58,659 bases of DNA from DAOUAT01 sp964551735 (lineage in GTDB: Bacteria; Chloroflexota; Anaerolineae; CG2-30-64-16). The stretch spans positions 1 to 58,659 of the forward strand of contig CAZKEF010000033.1 of assembly GCA_964551735.1 (NCBI GenBank), given 5' to 3'. Under the pieces are notes generated by a model that worked only from the letters and a program-made list of their open reading frames with translations, was not told the DNA's origin and searched no databases. Position 1 is the stretch's first letter, and every line of letters starts with the position of its first letter. Shown here piece by piece: positions 7,753-16,559 of this stretch. Position numbers and translations under genes: made by a program.

Positions 7753-9153
7753 ATGCAACTTGAACTCCTCACCATCGAAGTGGGCTCGACAATTACCAAG
7801 GCGAACGGGTTTGGCCGCGCGACCGTAGGGGCAGGGGACCTCCGCCCCTGCTTTGAGCATCTGGCGCAGGGTTTCGCGGCCACAAGCGTCGCCGCGGGCG
7901 ATGTCAGCCTCGGTGTGGAGCAGGCGATAGCTGATTTGAAGGCGCGGATTCCAAACCGGATTTCTGGCGGAAATCTGGTTTGGAATCCGCAGCCCGAGAT
8001 CTTTATCAACAGCTCTGCAGCCGGCGGGCTGCGCATGACCGTCCACGGGCTGACCCATAGCATGACGGTCCGCGCTGCGCGGGAGGCCGCGCTGGGCGCC
8101 GGGGCCATCGTCAAACTGGTCACCGCCGGCCGTCTGAGTGACTTCGACCTGGACCAGATCCGGGTGATCCGTCCCAACATCATCTTGCTGGCCGGCGGGG
8201 TTGACTTCGGCGAGGCGGAGATCGTCCTGCGCAACGCTGAGCGGCTGGCCTCGCTGAAGCTGCGCGTGCCGGTCGTGTATGCCGGCAACGCAGCCATCCG
8301 CGGCCCGGTGTGCCAGATTTTCGAGGCGGCCGGGGTGGACACTCTGGTGGCCGAGAATGTCTTCCCGGATGTGGACGTGCTCAACATTGAGCCTGTCCGC
8401 CGCCTGATCCACGAGGTTTTCAACCGCCATATCATCCATGCGCCGGGGATGGCCCGGCTGGGCGAGCTGTGGGGGCAGGGTCACCCTGCCCCCACCTGGG
8501 GCATCCTGCCCACGCCGGGCGCGGTGCTGCGCGGGGCCGAGCTGTTCGCCGAGGAGCTGGGTGACTGCCTGGTTTTCGATGTGGGCGGCGCGACCAGCGA
8601 CGTGCACAGCGTCACTGATGGCAGCCTGGAGTGGGCCGCCCGGACGGTCGAACCCGAACCGCGCGCGAAGCGCACCGTGGAGGGGGATCTGGGCGTCTTC
8701 ATTAACGCCCGCAACATCGTGGCGCTGAACGGCGACCCCGGCTGGGAGTCTCGGCTCGCCGACCTGCAGGCGCTGCCTCAAACCGAGCAGGAGATCGAGC
8801 TGACCCGCTGGCTGTGTCTGCGCGCCGTCGAGATCGCGATCCGGCGCCATGCCGGCGTTGTGACCGACCTATATACACCGACCGGCAAGAAGCAGATCGT
8901 CAAAGGCAAGGACCTGACCGCGGTGAAGTGGGTGGTGGGCACCGGTGGCGCGCTGACCCGTGTGCCCGGCGGCGAGGCCATCCTGCGCGGCATCTGCAAA
9001 GGATCGGGCAAATACCTGCTGCCGCCGCCCGATGCCCAGATTCTGATTGATCGCGATTACCGTTTCTCGGCCCTCGGCACCCTGGCCCAGGCCTATCCCG
9101 AAGAGGTGAAAGCGACGTTCCGCAAATGGGTGGAGAGTGCGATAGTTCGATAG
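7753..9153 (+). CDS. glmL: GlmL/MutL-family protein (aminomutase-associated ASKHA ATPase)
   Basis: A 466-residue member of the GlmL family of actin/Hsp70-fold ATPases, encoded beside coenzyme-B12 glutamate mutases or ornithine aminomutases and thought to act as a reactivation factor. Phosphate-binding segments are visible near the start (LTIEVGSTITKANGF) and at CLVFDVGGATSDVH. Other family segments are NSSAAGGLRMTVHGL, LLAGGVDFGE and VVGTGGALT. No mutase subunit is in the window. The gene is followed by two PLP-fold racemases, pointing to amino-acid (ornithine/glutamate) metabolism. Unusually, three DNA palindromes lie in frame inside it (7831-7851, 7944-7990, 8469-8495) and encode non-family peptides such as the stretch before EIFINSSAAGG. 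The ATG at 7753 has only a weak ribosome site. Confidence 0.88.
   Translation: MQLELLTIEVGSTITKANGFGRATVGAGDLRPCFEHLAQGFAATSVAAGDVSLGVEQAIADLKARIPNRISGGNLVWNPQPEIFINSSAAGGLRMTVHGLTHSMTVRAAREAALGAGAIVKLVTAGRLSDFDLDQIRVIRPNIILLAGGVDFGEAEIVLRNAERLASLKLRVPVVYAGNAAIRGPVCQIFEAAGVDTLVAENVFPDVDVLNIEPVRRLIHEVFNRHIIHAPGMARLGELWGQGHPAPTWGILPTPGAVLRGAELFAEELGDCLVFDVGGATSDVHSVTDGSLEWAARTVEPEPRAKRTVEGDLGVFINARNIVALNGDPGWESRLADLQALPQTEQEIELTRWLCLRAVEIAIRRHAGVVTDLYTPTGKKQIVKGKDLTAVKWVVGTGGALTRVPGGEAILRGICKGSGKYLLPPPDAQILIDRDYRFSALGTLAQAYPEEVKATFRKWVESAIVR
7831..7851. repeat. In-frame palindrome 1 inside glmL
   Basis: GCAGGGG (7831-7837) and CCCCTGC (7845-7851) form a perfect 7-bp stem with a 7-base loop. 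It is translated as part of GAGDLRPC, just before the family segment FEHLAQGFAATSV. The C/G-rich string looks like a mobile hairpin inserted without breaking the frame. Confidence 0.6.
7944..7990. repeat. In-frame palindrome 2 inside glmL (21-bp arms)
   Basis: Arms 7944-7964 and 7970-7990 are reverse complements over 21 positions with a single mismatch (a G-U pair in RNA), separated by 5 bases. The arm begins GCGGATTCCAAACC. It encodes RIPNRISGGNLVWNP, which interrupts the normal junction of the family between the helix ending AIADLKA and the NSSAAGG segment. Confidence 0.8.
8469..8495. repeat. In-frame palindrome 3 inside glmL (13-bp perfect arms)
   Basis: GTGGGGGCAGGGT (8469-8481) and its exact reverse complement (8483-8495) flank one central base. 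The peptide is WGQGHPAPT. As RNA the central few pairs must open to form a loop. Confidence 0.8.
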
Positions 9154-9223
9154 TCTAACGCTCTGATAACGCTTCGCTATAGAACCAACGCACCAACGTA
9201 CTAACGCACCGGAGCCATATCTC

Positions 9224-10303
9224 ATGTTTATCGCAACGCCGCGAATCGAGATCTATGTTGATCGCATCGAGACCAATGCCCGCGCTATCATCAACCTGTG
9301 CCGGGCGCACGGCATCCGAGTGGCCTGTGTCACCAAGGTGATGGGCGCGCATCCGGCCCTCCTGCATGCCCTGGAAGCTGCCGGCGCCGACATGATCGCC
9401 GACTCGCGTATCCTGAATCTGCAATCCATCGCCAACACCGGGGCCACGCTGCCGACGTTGATGCTGCGCTCTGCCACGCCCAGCCGGGTAGCGGACATCG
9501 TCCGCTGCGCCGATTATTCCCTCAACTCGTCGGCCGAGGCGATCGAACTGCTCTCGCGAGCCGCCCAACTGCAAAGACGCCGCCATAAGGTGATCGTGAT
9601 GGTCGATCTCGGCGATCTGCGCGAGGGGATCTGGCCCGACCGGGTTGCTGCGGTGATCCGCGATTCGGCCCCGCTGCGAGGTATCGAGATCGTCGGCCTG
9701 GGCGCCAACCTGGCTTGCTACGGCGGGGTCATCCCAACCACCGAAAACATGCAGCGCCTGGTCGAGATCCGCGACGCCTGCCGGAAAGCCACCGGCCTGC
9801 CGCTCCACCTGCTTTCCGGCGGCAACAGCGCCAACCTGCCGCTGTTAGCTTCCGGCGGCATGCCGCCCGAGATCAACCATCTTCGGATCGGCGAGGCCAT
9901 CACCCTGGGCCGCAACGTGCTCGACCGCAGTCCCTGGCCGGGCACCCGTCAGGACACCATCCGGGTCGTCGCCGAGGTCATTGAAGTCGAACGCAAGCCC
10001 TCCGTCCCCATCGGCCCACGCGGCCAGGATGCTTTTGGGGGTCAGACTGAGTTCGTTGATCGGGGCATTCGTAGGCGCGCTATCTGTAACATCGGCCGCC
10101 AGGACGTGGTGGTGGATGGGGTGGAGCCGGAGGACAAGGGGATCCTGGTGCTGGGTGGCAGCAGCGATCACCTGGTGTTGGACGTCCAAGAGGCCCAAAC
10201 CGACGTACGGGTCGGGGACGAGATCGGTTTCTTCCCGACTTATGGCTCCTTGTTGGCCGCAACGACGTCGCCTTATATGCAGAAAGTGGTGATGAAGGGG
10301 TAA
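9224..10303 (+). CDS. orr: PLP-dependent amino-acid racemase, ornithine-racemase (Orr) type
   Basis: A 359-residue protein with the alanine-racemase N-terminal barrel fold but in the Orr/YhfX group. The PLP lysine is K38 in VACVTKVMGAHP, followed by GADMIADSRILNL, VMVDLGDLREG and HLLSGGNSANLPLL. The C-terminal part (GPRGQDAFGG, RRRAICNIGRQDV) matches Orr-type enzymes, which interconvert L- and D-ornithine in ornithine fermentation. Start ATG 9224 with GGAG about 9 bases upstream. It sits between glmL and a second racemase gene (stop and next ATG one base apart), so the three are one operon. Ornithine as substrate is inferred from family and context. Confidence 0.85.
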   Translation: MFIATPRIEIYVDRIETNARAIINLCRAHGIRVACVTKVMGAHPALLHALEAAGADMIADSRILNLQSIANTGATLPTLMLRSATPSRVADIVRCADYSLNSSAEAIELLSRAAQLQRRRHKVIVMVDLGDLREGIWPDRVAAVIRDSAPLRGIEIVGLGANLACYGGVIPTTENMQRLVEIRDACRKATGLPLHLLSGGNSANLPLLASGGMPPEINHLRIGEAITLGRNVLDRSPWPGTRQDTIRVVAEVIEVERKPSVPIGPRGQDAFGGQTEFVDRGIRRRAICNIGRQDVVVDGVEPEDKGILVLGGSSDHLVLDVQEAQTDVRVGDEIGFFPTYGSLLAATTSPYMQKVVMKG

Positions 10304-10304
10304 G

Positions 10305-11423
10305 ATGCTCTACCAAACGCACGTACGAGTTCATCTCGACAACATCCGCTTCAACATCGAAGGCATCCGGCAGGCGATCGGTCCTGCGCGCAAGCTCCTT
10401 ATCGCGGTGAAGGCCAACGCCTACGGGCACGGCGCGGTGGCGGTCTCGCGCCTGGCTGAACGCATCGGCGTGAACTGGCTGGGCGTGGCGACCGTCCCCG
10501 AAGGCCTGCAACTTCGCGAGGCGGGCATCGGCCTCCCCATCCTGAAGTTCAGTCCGGTGTTCCCGGAAGAGATGGCGCCCGCTGTGCAGCAGGGCCTCAC
10601 GTTGACTGCCTGCGAGCGCGCCAACGTGGATGCACTTGAACAGGTCTGCCGAGCTGAGAATCTGCGGGCCGATGTGCACCTCAAGGTGGACACGGGCATG
10701 GGGCGCATCGGCGCTTCGGTTGCTGAAGCGCCCGCGCTGGCCGCGCATATCGAGCGCGCCTGTCCCCACCTGCAATTGGAGGGCATCTTCACGCATCTGC
10801 CGGTCAGCGACGATGCCGATCCGGCTTACACCCGAGACCAGATCGCGCGTTTTAAGGCCGTGGTGGATGCCATCCATGCCGCCATCGGCCGCCGGGTGGA
10901 CCTGGTACATTGCGCTAACTCGGGTGCGGTGCTCGGTCACGCGCTGGGCTGGCTCGACATGGTGCGGCCGGGCATCATGATTTATGGCCACCGCCCTGAC
11001 CCCGGCACACCGGCCACCATCCCGCTCAAGCCTGGCCTCAGCTTCCTCACCCGAATCTCCTTCCTGAAAAAAGTTGCCGCCGGGACAAGCATCGGCTACG
11101 GGCGCACCTGGTTGGCACCGGAAGACACCTGGATCGCCACCTTCCCGGCCGGCTACGCAGACGGTTTTAACCGGTCATTTTCCAACCGTGGCCGCGTGCT
11201 GATCAACGGGCGCTCCTACCCGGTCGTCGGCCGCGTCTGCATGGATCAGAGCATGTCGAGCCTGGGACCGGAAACGGATGCGCGTGTCGGTGATGAGGTG
11301 GTGCTGATTGGCCAGAGCGGTGATGTGGCAATTACGTGCGAGGAATGGGCGCAAGTGCTTAATACGATCACTTACGAAGTGACCTGTCAGATCAATGCGC
11401 GCGTCGCGCGGTTGTACGAATAG
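10305..11423 (+). CDS. alr: Alanine racemase
   Basis: A 372-residue PLP enzyme interconverting L- and D-alanine for peptidoglycan. The PLP lysine is K36 in AVKANAYGHGA and the second catalytic base is Y265 in SIGYGRTW. PAGYADGFNR and VGRVCMDQSM are the standard C-terminal beta-domain motifs, and the length matches the family. It starts one base after the Orr-type gene, suggesting coupling. Because it is in an operon with glmL and an Orr-like racemase, it could serve a catabolic racemisation rather than the cell wall. Confidence 0.92.
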   Translation: MLYQTHVRVHLDNIRFNIEGIRQAIGPARKLLIAVKANAYGHGAVAVSRLAERIGVNWLGVATVPEGLQLREAGIGLPILKFSPVFPEEMAPAVQQGLTLTACERANVDALEQVCRAENLRADVHLKVDTGMGRIGASVAEAPALAAHIERACPHLQLEGIFTHLPVSDDADPAYTRDQIARFKAVVDAIHAAIGRRVDLVHCANSGAVLGHALGWLDMVRPGIMIYGHRPDPGTPATIPLKPGLSFLTRISFLKKVAAGTSIGYGRTWLAPEDTWIATFPAGYADGFNRSFSNRGRVLINGRSYPVVGRVCMDQSMSSLGPETDARVGDEVVLIGQSGDVAITCEEWAQVLNTITYEVTCQINARVARLYE

Positions 11424-11443
11424 CTGCGTCGCGGTGTCGCTTG

Positions 11444-11491
11444 CATGGGGCACTGGCCTGAGTTGGTCAGAGCAGGCGCCAGCGCCCCATG
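11444..11491. terminator. Large hairpin between convergent alr and lipoprotein genes
   Basis: CATGGGGC-A-CTGGC-CTG (11444-11460) pairs with CAGGCGCCAGCGCCCCATG (11473-11491), giving a long stem with small internal irregularities and a 12-base loop. Located in the 99-base gap between two convergent genes, it probably ends transcription from both sides. No U-run follows. Confidence 0.6.
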
Positions 11492-11522
11492 ATAGGAATA
11501 TCCTGCTGCGCTGAAGTGCCCG

Positions 11523-12143
11523 CTAATTCTCCGCGGCCCGGTCTGTCAGCAGTGCGATGACGTTGTCCAGCAGGACATCCTTCTTGGCGCTGGTGGTAGC
11601 GCTGCCGCTGCCGGCCCCCACCGGGGTGCCCAACGCCTGCGCCGTCGCTTTAGCGGCCTCGCGCTGCTCCGGCGAGAGGTCTTTCAGGCTGCTGCTTTGC
11701 GGCGTCACGCCCGGCTCCGGTGTTTTCTCCACTGTTACGCCGATCTCCACGTAATACGCCTGGAGCATGGCGTTGGTCAGGCGCAGGCCGGCGATGGCGC
11801 TGATTTGCGCCGGCTCCAGGGCCGCGCTGATCTGGTCTTGCACCGCTGCGACCTCTTCGGTGGCGGTGGTGGTGCTGGCGCTGAGCGTCTTGTGCGCCTG
11901 CCACAGCGGCAGCAGACTGGCCGCCTGCTCGGCGGTGATCGCGTTGGCCGTGCCTTCCAGGCGCAGCGTGCCCAGGGCAAGTTGGTTGCGGATGCTCAAC
12001 GCGTCGTCGTAATCATCAACCAGGCCGCTGGCTGCCGCGGCCGGCGCCGCAGGTCGCGGCGTGGCCGGGGCCGGCGTCCCACCACAAGCCGCGGCCAGGA
12101 CGGCCAGACTCAGCAGGATCACCCATCGTTGCAGACGCTTCAT
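11523..12143 (-). CDS. Lipoprotein of the MacAB-associated family, copy B
   Basis: A 206-residue predicted lipoprotein: MKRLQRW, a hydrophobic run and lipobox LAAAC with C20. The mature part has IRNQLALGTLRLEG, AEQAASLLPLWQA, EVAAVQDQISAALEPAQI and AGLRLTNAMLQAYYVEIG. The same four segments occur in the upstream gene (12153-12734), so the two are tandem paralogues. Start ATG 12143 follows GAGGTG; a GTG two codons earlier is possible. As the last gene of an export operon it probably acts at the outer face of the membrane; the specific role is unknown. Confidence 0.8.
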   Translation of the reverse strand: MKRLQRWVILLSLAVLAAACGGTPAPATPRPAAPAAAASGLVDDYDDALSIRNQLALGTLRLEGTANAITAEQAASLLPLWQAHKTLSASTTTATEEVAAVQDQISAALEPAQISAIAGLRLTNAMLQAYYVEIGVTVEKTPEPGVTPQSSSLKDLSPEQREAAKATAQALGTPVGAGSGSATTSAKKDVLLDNVIALLTDRAAEN

Positions 12144-12152
12144 CTTCACACC

Positions 12153-12734
12153 TCAGTTTGACCCTTTGCTCTCCAGCAGCGCGATCACGGCATCAATCAA
12201 GGCCCGGCTCAACCCGCCGCTTTCGCCCGTGCCGCCGCGCTCGGCCTGGCGGGTGGCGCGCGCCTCCGGCGAGAGCGATTGGCCGCTGCCCGGCACGCCG
12301 GAACCCCCACCCGCGCCGAGTCCGGTACCCACCGCCAGGCCCTGGCTGCTGGCCCACGCCTGCAAATCGGCCTGGGTCAGCCGCCAGCCGCCGATGGCAG
12401 CCAGTTGCTCGGCGGTGAGGCCGGACTGGATCTGGTTGAGCAGTGCATCTATCTCGGCCTGGGCCGAGGCGCCGCTGTTCATGGTGCCGCGCAGCCCTTG
12501 CAACAACGGCAGCAGGGCCGCGGCTTGGCCCGCGGTGAGCGGCCGGTCGCTGTCTTCCAGCCGGAGCGTGCCCAACAGGAGTTGGTTGCGCAGGGGCAGC
12601 GCGCCCTCGTAGCTGGTATCCAGACCGGTCGTGGCCGCGGCCGGTTGGCTGGCAGCCGGCGCCGCGCCCCCGCAGGCGCTCAACGCCAGGGCAACCAGTG
12701 TTAGCAGCGTGATCCCCAAAGCCAAACGTTTCAT
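12153..12734 (-). CDS. Lipoprotein of the MacAB-associated family, copy A
   Basis: A 193-residue predicted lipoprotein with signal MKRLALGITLLTLVALALSAC (lipobox cysteine C21). The mature domain has LRNQLLLGTLRLED, TAGQAAALLPLLQG, EIDALLNQIQSGLTAEQLAAI and GGWRLTQADLQAWA, aligning with the paralogue directly downstream. I chose ATG 12734, which gives a proper signal peptide with AAGGAG 12 bases upstream. An earlier ATG (12755) overlaps the permease stop as ATGA but would add seven residues before the signal. The glycine-rich stretch near residues 138-152 is a flexible linker. Confidence 0.8.
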   Translation of the reverse strand: MKRLALGITLLTLVALALSACGGAAPAASQPAAATTGLDTSYEGALPLRNQLLLGTLRLEDSDRPLTAGQAAALLPLLQGLRGTMNSGASAQAEIDALLNQIQSGLTAEQLAAIGGWRLTQADLQAWASSQGLAVGTGLGAGGGSGVPGSGQSLSPEARATRQAERGGTGESGGLSRALIDAVIALLESKGSN

Positions 12735-12751
12735 GGGATCCTTGATCTCCT

Positions 12752-13943
12752 TCATTCATACCTCAACGCCACGATGGGGTCGAGTTGCGCCGCCTTGCTG
12801 GCGGGGTAATAGCCGAAAAAGATGCCCACGGCCGCGGCCGCACCGAAGGCCAGCGGGATCGAAGCCGGCACAATCTGCGTCCGCATCTCGCCCAGCCGGC
12901 CAAACAGCTCCGCGCCGCCCACGCCCAGGATCACACCGATCAGGCCTCCGACCAGGCTGAGCGTGACCGCTTCGACCAGGAATTGCAGCAGCACATCGCG
13001 CGGCCGCGCGCCCAACGCCTGGCGCAGGCCGATCTCGCGCGTGCGTTCGGTCACCGACACCAGCATGATGTTCATGATGCCGATGCCGCCCACCAGCAGC
13101 GAGACCGCCGCCACCCAGGCCAGGAGGTCCCGGAAGGCCTCGGTGGTCGCCTGCTGCGTGCTGATGATGTCCTGCTGCGTCTGCAACACGAAATCGGGCT
13201 TGGCCGGGTCCACATCGTGCCGCTCGACCAGCAGCGCGGTGACCTGGTTCATGATGCTCGGCATCGCTTCCTGGCTCTCAGCTTTGATGTAGATGGTGCG
13301 CACCCGGTCGGCCGCCAGCCGGGACGGGCTGAACTTCTGGTACAGCAGTTGCAGCGGGATGTAAATCCGGCCGTCGTAGTCAATGTCGGCCACGATGCCC
13401 TTCTCCGCCATCACGCCGATCACCGTCAGCCGGGTGGAACCGACCGTGACGGTTTGCCCGATGGGGCTCTCCGCACCGAACAGGTCCTGCGCGATGCCGG
13501 CGCCCAGCACGGCAACTTTGAGCTTGCGGTCGTTCTCTTCCGCGGCGAAGAAACGGCCCTCCCCGACCTCGTAGTCGCGCACGATGGGGAAGTCGGCCGT
13601 GACGCCCAGGACGGTGAGGCCTGTCAGTTTGGCGCGTGCGCTGCTGACATCTTGCACCACCTGGAACTCGGCGGAAACGCCGTCGCTGCTGCGCACCGTC
13701 TCCATGATGGCGGTGGCGTCATCATAGGTGAGGGTCTGCGCTGCGCCGGGCACCCCGCGCACCGGGTTGATGATGATCAGATTGGCGCCCAGCGCGTTGA
13801 TCTGCTCGGCGATCGCCACCTCGGCCCCGGCGCTGACGGCCAGCATGATGATGACCGACGCCACGCCGATGATCACGCCCAGCGTCGTCAGAAAGGAGCG
13901 CACCCGGTTGAGCTTCAGGCCCTCCCAGGCGACCCGCAGGGTT

Positions 13944-13957
<14 letters not shown>
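12752..13957 (-). CDS. MacB-type ABC transporter permease
   Basis: A 401-residue FtsX/MacB-fold permease. One N-terminal helix (VRSFLTTLGVIIGVASVIIMLAV) is followed by a ~220-residue periplasmic MacB_PCD domain (INPVRGVPG, GVSAEFQVV, VLGAGIAQDLFG) and three C-terminal helices including IGIMNIMLVSVTERTREIGLRQALGA. These systems use ATP-driven mechanotransmission across the membrane rather than classic transport. ATG 13957 has GGGGAGG 6 bases before it and overlaps the ATPase gene by 14 bases. It acts with the ATPase and adaptor encoded upstream. Confidence 0.93.
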
Positions 13958-14690
<733 letters not shown>

Positions 14691-14698
14691 AGCGCCCC

Positions 14699-16243
14699 TC
14701 ACTCGGTCTCCACGGTGCCCGTGCTGACCACATCGCCCTTGGCCAGGCCGCTGAGGATCTCGGCGTTGGCGAAATCGCGCAGCCCCACCGTCACCGGCCG
14801 CAGCTCCAACTGGCCGTCATCTTTCACGACGAACACGGCATAGGAGCCGGGGGCCAGCTCGCGCAGCGCCTGCACCGGCGCCAGCAGCGCGCCCTTCGCC
14901 TCGCCCGCGATGATCTCCACCTCGGCGGTCATGCCGGAGAGCAGCTTCACCGGATGCGCGGCCAGGTCAACGCTGGCCCAGGCCTGCACCGCGGGCGCGC
15001 CGTCCACCGTGACCAGCGCCGGGTCCACCCGTTCGATGGCGCCGGTGAATTCCAGGTCGGGCAGAGCCTCGAAGACGAGCTTGAGCGCGTTGCCGGGCGC
15101 GACGCTGATCAGGTCGGTCTCTTCGACCCAGAAGCGCAACTGCGGCGTGCTGAGATCGGCCAGGGTGACCACCGGCGCAGCGCCGACCGTCTCGCCGACG
15201 TCGGCGTTCACGGCCAGGATGGTGCCGGCGACCGGGGCGCGCAAAGCCGTGTTGTTCAGGCCGCGCTGGGCGTTATCCAGGCTGAGGCGGGCCAGCGTCA
15301 CGCTGACTTGCGCCGATTCGACCGCGTTCGCGTCCGCGCCGGCCAGCAGCGCGTCTAACTGGGCCTGGGCCTGCGCCAACTTCGCCTCCCCGGCTTTGAC
15401 CGCGTCGGCTTCCGGCCCGGCCTGCGCCGCGTCCAGTTGCGCCTGCGCCACCGCTACTTTCGCCCGCGCAGCCGCGATGACGTCCGCGCTCGCCCCGGCA
15501 GCGACCGCGTCGTACTCCGCTTTGGCCTTGTCGTAGGCGGTCGTCGCCTGCCAGAGCGCGGCGGCCTGCGCGGTGGCGCCGGCGTCCGGCCGGCCGGCGA
15601 TCCTGTCGTAGGCGGCCTGGGCCGAGCGCACGTTGATCTCGGCCAGGGTCAGGGCGGCTTGCGCGGCCGCCAGCTTGTCGGGGTCGGGGCCGGCCAGCAA
15701 GAGGGCGAGGGCCTGCTGCGCGCTGCGGAGGTTCTCCCCGGCGGCCAGCAGCTCGGCGGCGGTGGCCGGGGTCGTCAGCCGTGTCAGGTCGGACTGGGCG
15801 GCGGCCAGGCTGGCCTGGGCGGCGGCGACTGCGGCCGGGTCGGCCCCGTCCGTCAGATCGGCCAGCTTCAGTTCGGCCAGGCGGAGATTGGCCTCGGCCT
15901 GCGCCACCTGGGCGCGGCTGTCCGCGTCATCCAGCCGCACCAACACCTGCCCGGCCTCGACGCGGTCGCCGACGGTGGCAGCCACCTCAGCCACAACACC
16001 GCCAGCCCGGAAGGCTAACGTCACATCGCTGGTAGGCAGCAGGTTGCCGCTGCCGTTGGCAGTGATGGTGATATCACCGGTGCGCACTCTCGCGGTCTGG
16101 AGCGCAGGGGTTGTCTGTGTTGTGGCGGCAGTTCGGCGGTTGTTCAGATAGTACCAGCCACCGGCGGCTAACGCGACCGCGGCCAGGGGCAAAACGATGA
16201 ACAGCCAGCGCGGCTGGCGTCTCTTTTTTCCGACCGGCTTCAT
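14699..16243 (-). CDS. macA: MacA-like membrane fusion (HlyD-family) adaptor
   Basis: A 514-residue periplasmic adaptor. It has a basic N-terminus with one membrane helix (WLFIVLPLAAVALAAGGWYY) and a lipoyl half-motif around ANGSGNLLP/GDRVEAGQVLVRL. A very long alanine-rich alpha-helical hairpin follows (about residues 95-330, repeated AQAQLDAAQAG heptads), then the second lipoyl half (APVAGTILAVNADVGETV) and beta-barrel and membrane-proximal domains. The hairpin is longer than in typical MacA. First gene of a five-gene operon; ATG 16243 with GAGGAG 6 bases upstream. Confidence 0.9.
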   Translation of the reverse strand: MKPVGKKRRQPRWLFIVLPLAAVALAAGGWYYLNNRRTAATTQTTPALQTARVRTGDITITANGSGNLLPTSDVTLAFRAGGVVAEVAATVGDRVEAGQVLVRLDDADSRAQVAQAEANLRLAELKLADLTDGADPAAVAAAQASLAAAQSDLTRLTTPATAAELLAAGENLRSAQQALALLLAGPDPDKLAAAQAALTLAEINVRSAQAAYDRIAGRPDAGATAQAAALWQATTAYDKAKAEYDAVAAGASADVIAAARAKVAVAQAQLDAAQAGPEADAVKAGEAKLAQAQAQLDALLAGADANAVESAQVSVTLARLSLDNAQRGLNNTALRAPVAGTILAVNADVGETVGAAPVVTLADLSTPQLRFWVEETDLISVAPGNALKLVFEALPDLEFTGAIERVDPALVTVDGAPAVQAWASVDLAAHPVKLLSGMTAEVEIIAGEAKGALLAPVQALRELAPGSYAVFVVKDDGQLELRPVTVGLRDFANAEILSGLAKGDVVSTGTVETE

Positions 16244-16343
16244 GACTTCTCCTCATGCCTGCATGCTTTGGATCGCGACGATTGCTGTGATTCTGCTTTT
16301 TGCGTTGTGTCACAGACGGCCGTTCATCAGCACACTCCGCCTG

Positions 16344-16372
16344 ATTATAGAGGTGAATTCTGCAGGTGTCAT
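16344..16372 (-). promoter_or_regulatory. Promoter of the adaptor/ABC/lipoprotein operon
   Basis: On the minus strand -35 ATGACA (16372-16367), 17-base spacer, -10 TATAAT (16349-16344), about 100 bases upstream of the adaptor start. It lies in the 316-base gap 16244-16559, where I see no gene. Confidence 0.7.
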
Positions 16373-16379
16373 GCGCGTA

Positions 16380-16397
16380 TTGTGAAGATCTTGTGAA
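16380..16397 (-). promoter_or_regulatory. Direct repeat operator of OmpR/PhoB type
   Basis: TTGTGAA-GATC-TTGTGAA on the plus strand (TTCACAA-GATC-TTCACAA in the direction of transcription): two exact heptamers with an 11-base period, 7 bases upstream of the -35 box. Tandem 7+4 repeats are the usual site of OmpR-family response regulators acting as activators. No OmpR-family regulator is encoded in the window. Confidence 0.6.
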
Positions 16398-16559
16398 GCT
16401 CCGTCAGTTGACATATCCGGGACAGGAGGGGCTGGCCCTGAGCCTGGGGCAGGGGGTGACCGAACGCCGCGCTGCGAAGGCTTGCTGGGATTTGAGATCA
16501 AGCAGCACTTGGGCTGCTGACGGCATCCTGGTCGCGATGTGTCTCCCGATCTAGGTGGT

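Noticed and set aside
10080..10991. A 303-codon minus-strand frame over the two racemase genes
   Set aside because: Antisense shadow; both plus-strand frames carry catalytic residues of their families.
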